From an uncultured Collinsella sp. (GTDB lineage Bacteria > Actinomycetota > Coriobacteriia > Coriobacteriales > Coriobacteriaceae), in contig CALDWI010000019.1 of NCBI GenBank assembly GCA_937923795.1, positions 1-8,649 of the forward strand: DNA of 8,649 nucleotides, in the 5' to 3' direction. Numbering within the stretch: the stretch's first letter is position 1; each line of letters starts with the position of its first letter. Under the pieces are notes generated by a model, which ran no database searches, was not told the origin of the DNA, and saw only the letters and a list, made by a program, of their open reading frames with translations. The position numbers and the translations under genes are program-made. Positions 5,950-8,649 of this stretch are shown in pieces.

Positions 5950-5969
5950 TGATGACTATATCAAGGCAG

Positions 5970-6004
5970 GTCTCGAAGGCCCAATAACTGTGAGGAATCG
6001 AGAC
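5970..6004 (+). promoter_or_regulatory. leader hairpin carrying the ribosome-binding region of the sigma-like gene
   Basis: GTCTCGA (5970-5976) pairs with TCGAGAC (5998-6004), leaving a 21-nt loop. The only Shine-Dalgarno-like motif for the downstream ATG (GAGG, 5992-5995) lies in that loop, 13 nt from the start codon. Folding would shorten the effective spacing and could control translation. The pairing is certain on paper; function is inferred. Confidence 0.4.
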
Positions 6005-6008
6005 TGTA

Positions 6009-6605
6009 ATGAGAGTTTTATTGAAACATGAGGCGATGTGCGCCGGCAATGTGTCCGTAACCGATGTATATGACTGTTCGGAAGAGGAATTACGGGCCAT
6101 GGTCGAGCGTGATAGGGTTCTGCGCGCAATCCATACGGGCTGTTCGCCATGCGATATTGGATCACGTAACCCCCAGGCGATACTTCAGGAATTGTGGAAT
6201 GCTGAGGAACGTTCCGCTCATTCTTTTCATCGGTCAGATCGTGCCAGTGGAGCTACCTACTCCTATGAGGAACTGGCTGATATAGGGCAGGAGCCTCAAG
6301 GATATTCTGCCTCTCCTGAGGATATCCTCTTAAGTGCAGAAGAAACGAGAGAAAAAGCCAACTGTTTGCAAACCATCTTTAGGGAGGTGGAGAAGCTGCC
6401 GGCAGGTCAGCGCAACATCGTCAAAGGCGTGTTTGTAAAAGGGGCATCTCAATCAGACATGGCACGAGAGCTGGGCGTGTCCCGAGCGGCGGTGTCCAAA
6501 CAGCTTTCAACGGCTGTGCGCAAAATTCGTGTTGTCATTCGCGGCGAAAGCGAAGTGGTGAAGAACATGACAACATCAGCGGTAGGCGAGGGAAAGGATT
6601 GGTAA
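6009..6605 (+). CDS. sigma-70 region-4-like HTH regulator of mobile-element type
   Basis: A 198-residue DNA-binding protein. Residues 130-175 form a sigma region-4-like helix-turn-helix: LPAGQRNIVKGVFVKG, then the recognition unit QSDMARELGVSRAAVSKQLS and a basic tail TAVRKIRVVI. Upstream, TYSYEELADIG (83-93) and SPEDILLSAEE (102-112) match the linker common in sigma-like proteins of prophages and integrative elements. A canonical region 2 is not evident, so it may act as a stand-alone activator rather than a full sigma factor. An in-frame stop at 5991-5993 leaves only the ATG at 6009 as start; its Shine-Dalgarno spacing is long. It is the first gene of a plus-strand unit, and its TAA overlaps the next ATG by one base (TAATG). 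Expected to switch on the downstream genes, including the cell-wall protein; that is inference. Confidence 0.8.
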   Translation: MRVLLKHEAMCAGNVSVTDVYDCSEEELRAMVERDRVLRAIHTGCSPCDIGSRNPQAILQELWNAEERSAHSFHRSDRASGATYSYEELADIGQEPQGYSASPEDILLSAEETREKANCLQTIFREVEKLPAGQRNIVKGVFVKGASQSDMARELGVSRAAVSKQLSTAVRKIRVVIRGESEVVKNMTTSAVGEGKDW

Positions 6606-6835
6606 TGGTTCATTTCAGTGTTACCAGAGTCAGAGGAAGCGGACCGTATGACCTTGATGCATGCGGAGACATCTTGGCTATAGCCAGAGCGGTAGGTGTC
6701 ATGGCGGAAGACACATATGCAGACCGCCGCAACATTACGCAGTGTGATGGGGATGGTTATAGGGGAAAAGATATGTTTCGTCTGGAACTAGATACCGAAA
6801 ATCATGGCGTTCATCATGGGCGCCATGCCAGATGA
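6605..6835 (+). CDS. small conserved-looking protein of unknown function
   Basis: A 76-residue product starting at the ATG at 6605, which shares its A with the upstream stop codon and has AAAGGA 6 nt upstream. This is a good case for translational coupling to the sigma-like gene. The sequence has a single amphipathic stretch, CGDILAIARAVGVMAEDTY at 20-38, followed by an acidic C-terminal half (CDGDGYRGKDMFRLELDTE) and a histidine-rich end (HGVHHGRH). There is no signal peptide or membrane helix. I do not recognise the family. Its position between a sigma-like factor and a cell-wall protein suggests a co-regulator, an anti-sigma-like partner or a small structural protein, but no motif decides between these. 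Confidence 0.65.
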   Translation: MVHFSVTRVRGSGPYDLDACGDILAIARAVGVMAEDTYADRRNITQCDGDGYRGKDMFRLELDTENHGVHHGRHAR

Positions 6836-6841
6836 AACGTC

Positions 6842-6924
6842 CGAGGTTAACACCTCGTGGCGAAACGGCAGTGCAGGTGAGGGCAGACATTGGGTCAGCC
6901 CCGGCAATAGGTACCCAAGGAGGG
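6842..6924 (+). promoter_or_regulatory. structured leader with strong Shine-Dalgarno before the DUF1906 gene
   Basis: Two small hairpins precede the start: CGAGGT/ACCTCG (6842-6847, 6852-6857, loop TAAC) and TTGGGT/ACCCAA (6890-6895, 6913-6918). The second ends directly at the ribosome-binding site AAGGAGGG (6917-6924), which lies 4 nt before the ATG at 6929. Partial occlusion of the Shine-Dalgarno is possible. No T tract makes either hairpin a terminator. The RBS is firm; regulation by the hairpins is inferred. Confidence 0.5.
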
Positions 6925-6928
6925 CATC

Positions 6929-8649
6929 ATGGTTGATCAAATGGTGCTGCAGACGCAGCAGTGGCTGAACAAGACATACGGGAACGATTCCCGATTCAAG
7001 AAAGTCAATCCGGACGGCAGAACTGGTTGGCCGACAATCTATGCGCTTACTCGCGCATTGCAGATTGAATTGGGCATCCAGTCCACCGCCGACAACTTCG
7101 GTCCTTCCACCCAGCGGTTATTCAAGCAGCGGTATCCGAATGGGGTGCGGCAGCAGGCCGCTACGGACAAGAGCACTTCCAACGTGTATTCCATCATTCA
7201 GGGAGCGCTATGGTGCAAGGGCTACTCCACTGGTAGCAACATCTCACAGCATTTCTACGACGGAACAGGTTCCGCTATCAGGAAGCTTAAGGCTGATATG
7301 GGTATAGAAGGAGATTCCAGCGTAGACGTTGAAATCATGGGGGCGTTGCTCTCGATGAAGCAGTTCGTGCTGCTGGCCTCTTATGGTGGGGTCGACTCCG
7401 TCCGTAGAGCACAGCAGTTCATCAACAAAGCATATCGTCCATACACGGGCATCATTCCGACTGATGGGCTGTACGGCAGGGAGATGAACACGGCTCTTAT
7501 CCAGGTGCTTCAGTCGCTCGAAGGTTTTTCGCCCAGTGAGGCAACAGGCAATTTCGGTAACGGAACCAAGGCTCGCTTGAAAACGATAACGTCCAATAAC
7601 GCATCTTCCAATGAGTCGTGGGTCTGGCTCGCCAGCACGGCTTTGGCGTGCAATGGGATCGGAGGCGAGCCAACCTTCGTGTGGACGAGTACGTTTGCCA
7701 ATATCGTGAAGGCATTCCAGGGACGTTATGCCATCGCCGTGACAGGTTCCATTGATTCGACCACGTGGATGAGTCTGCTAACATCCAAAGGCGATCCTGA
7801 CCGTCCGTGCGTAGCATGCGACACCAGATTCGAGATTACCGATGCTAGGTTGGCGACGTTGAAGGCAGACGGGTATGAAATCGTGGGACGTTACCTGACC
7901 GAGCCCGGTCAGTCTTCGTTGGATCCCAAGGATTACTTCAAGGCCATCCGTCCGGGTGAGCTCGAGCGCATCACTAAGGGCGGCATGCGGTTCTTCCCGA
8001 TTTTTCAGGAGTACTCCACGAAGCTGGAACATTTCACCCCGGCAAACGGCGCTGCTCATGCCAAGACCGCTCGTGAGGCGGCGCAGCGTCTTGGCATCCC
8101 TCCCACCCATATCTACTTCGCTGTAGACTTCGATGCGACCGATGACCAAGTGACCAGCAATATCCTGCCGTACTTCAAGGCTGTCCGACAATCCCTCGGA
8201 GGCCGTTATGGTGTGGGCATCTACGCTTCGCGCAACATCTGCAGCCGTGTCGTCAATGCCGGCTACGCAAGTTCCTCCTTCATCTCCGATATGTCGACGG
8301 GGTTCTCGGGTAATCTGGGATTCCCAATTCCCAATAATTGGTCCTACGACCAATTCACTGAAATCAGCAACTACAAGGGCCAGGGCTGGGATCTGGACCG
8401 CGTCGCCAGTTCCATCAACTCGCAAGGCTGTTCTTTCCTGCTCCCGGCGACAGCCTCCTCACCTGACCCCGATCCGGAATCGCCCGATTCCGACCCTCTG
8501 CTGAAATGGACTGTCACTACGGAAAATGCTTGCGTCAAGACGCTCTCTGATTTGGGGACGCAAGCCTCGGCATATACAAGCCTTATTGGAACATTCATCC
8601 TGCAATGGCTCCGCAAACCTACGTACTGGTCGGAAGGTAGTTCCGGCAC
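6929..8649 (+). CDS. modular cell-wall protein: four peptidoglycan-binding-like repeats plus DUF1906 domain (3' end missing)
   Basis: Open from the ATG at 6929, which follows AAGGAGGG, to the window edge: 573 codons without a stop. Four modules of about 60 residues (roughly 4-67, 85-150, 158-222, 231-290) share the peptidoglycan-binding pattern QQWLNK-Y, a Gly/Asp turn, G-T--AL and LQ--LG. Residues 298-492 form a DUF1906 (Rv2525c-like, glycoside-hydrolase-like) domain opening CDTRFEITDARLATLKADGY, with VGRYLTEPG, the acidic strand IYFAVDFDATDD (Asp400, Asp402), VGIYASRNIC and a closing WDLDR. A Pro/Ser/Asp linker (about 505-520) and an unidentified tail follow. It should bind and perhaps cleave cell-wall glycan. 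No signal peptide or membrane anchor is visible at the N-terminus, so export is unexplained. A phage-type lysin or a regulated wall-remodelling enzyme are the main readings. Confidence 0.87.
   Translation, partial: MVDQMVLQTQQWLNKTYGNDSRFKKVNPDGRTGWPTIYALTRALQIELGIQSTADNFGPSTQRLFKQRYPNGVRQQAATDKSTSNVYSIIQGALWCKGYSTGSNISQHFYDGTGSAIRKLKADMGIEGDSSVDVEIMGALLSMKQFVLLASYGGVDSVRRAQQFINKAYRPYTGIIPTDGLYGREMNTALIQVLQSLEGFSPSEATGNFGNGTKARLKTITSNNASSNESWVWLASTALACNGIGGEPTFVWTSTFANIVKAFQGRYAIAVTGSIDSTTWMSLLTSKGDPDRPCVACDTRFEITDARLATLKADGYEIVGRYLTEPGQSSLDPKDYFKAIRPGELERITKGGMRFFPIFQEYSTKLEHFTPANGAAHAKTAREAAQRLGIPPTHIYFAVDFDATDDQVTSNILPYFKAVRQSLGGRYGVGIYASRNICSRVVNAGYASSSFISDMSTGFSGNLGFPIPNNWSYDQFTEISNYKGQGWDLDRVASSINSQGCSFLLPATASSPDPDPESPDSDPLLKWTVTTENACVKTLSDLGTQASAYTSLIGTFILQWLRKPTYWSEGSSG

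Noticed and set aside
1..8649. Integrase, transposase, or complete prophage or conjugation genes
   Set aside because: None is visible in any frame; mobility is inferred only from the duplicated ppc ends and the accessory gene content.

Overview
The window looks like chromosomal accessory DNA from a Bifidobacterium or a close actinobacterial relative. The GC-rich left flank carries a beta-carbonic anhydrase gene and two separate 3' ends of a phosphoenolpyruvate carboxylase (ppc) gene whose last residues read AAGLQNTG. The genus is inferred from gene content and base composition, not from a marker gene.

Layout. (1) 1-425, minus: the 5' part of a beta-carbonic anhydrase gene, running off the left edge. 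(2) 426-748: non-coding DNA with four symmetric 17-bp repeats and a minus-strand terminator. (3) 749-2190: a decayed zone bounded by two divergent ppc 3' ends, a 62-bp copy at 749-810 and a 330-bp copy at 1861-2190. Between them lie a tiny DUF6199-like membrane protein gene, an unassigned AT-rich stretch, a probable broken membrane-protein gene and a GC-rich terminator hairpin. No integrase is in the window, but the paired gene ends look like scars of integration at ppc. (4) 2279-5590, minus: a tightly overlapping three-gene operon, read as an ABC-three-component (ABC-3C) system of the kind proposed to act in defence against invading DNA. In transcription order it encodes a two-domain protein with an ABC-3C-like C-terminus, a 139-residue middle component, and a Rad50-like ATPase with a CxxC hook. 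(5) 5591-6008: a divergent intergenic region unusually rich in dyad symmetry. (6) 6009 to the right edge, plus: a sigma-70 region-4-like regulator, a translationally coupled 76-residue unknown protein, and a large protein with four peptidoglycan-binding-like modules and a DUF1906 (glycoside-hydrolase-like) domain. The last gene runs off the right edge.

How the genes may work together. The minus-strand trio is probably co-transcribed and co-translated (overlaps of 8 and 4 nt) and should form one complex: the ATPase as sensor or motor, the middle component as bridge, and the first protein as the part that recognises or executes. The plus-strand genes probably form a separate unit in which a mobile-element-type sigma-like factor controls a cell-wall-directed protein with no visible export signal. 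The two units diverge from one regulatory region, so they could be co-regulated, but nothing in the sequence proves a joint function.
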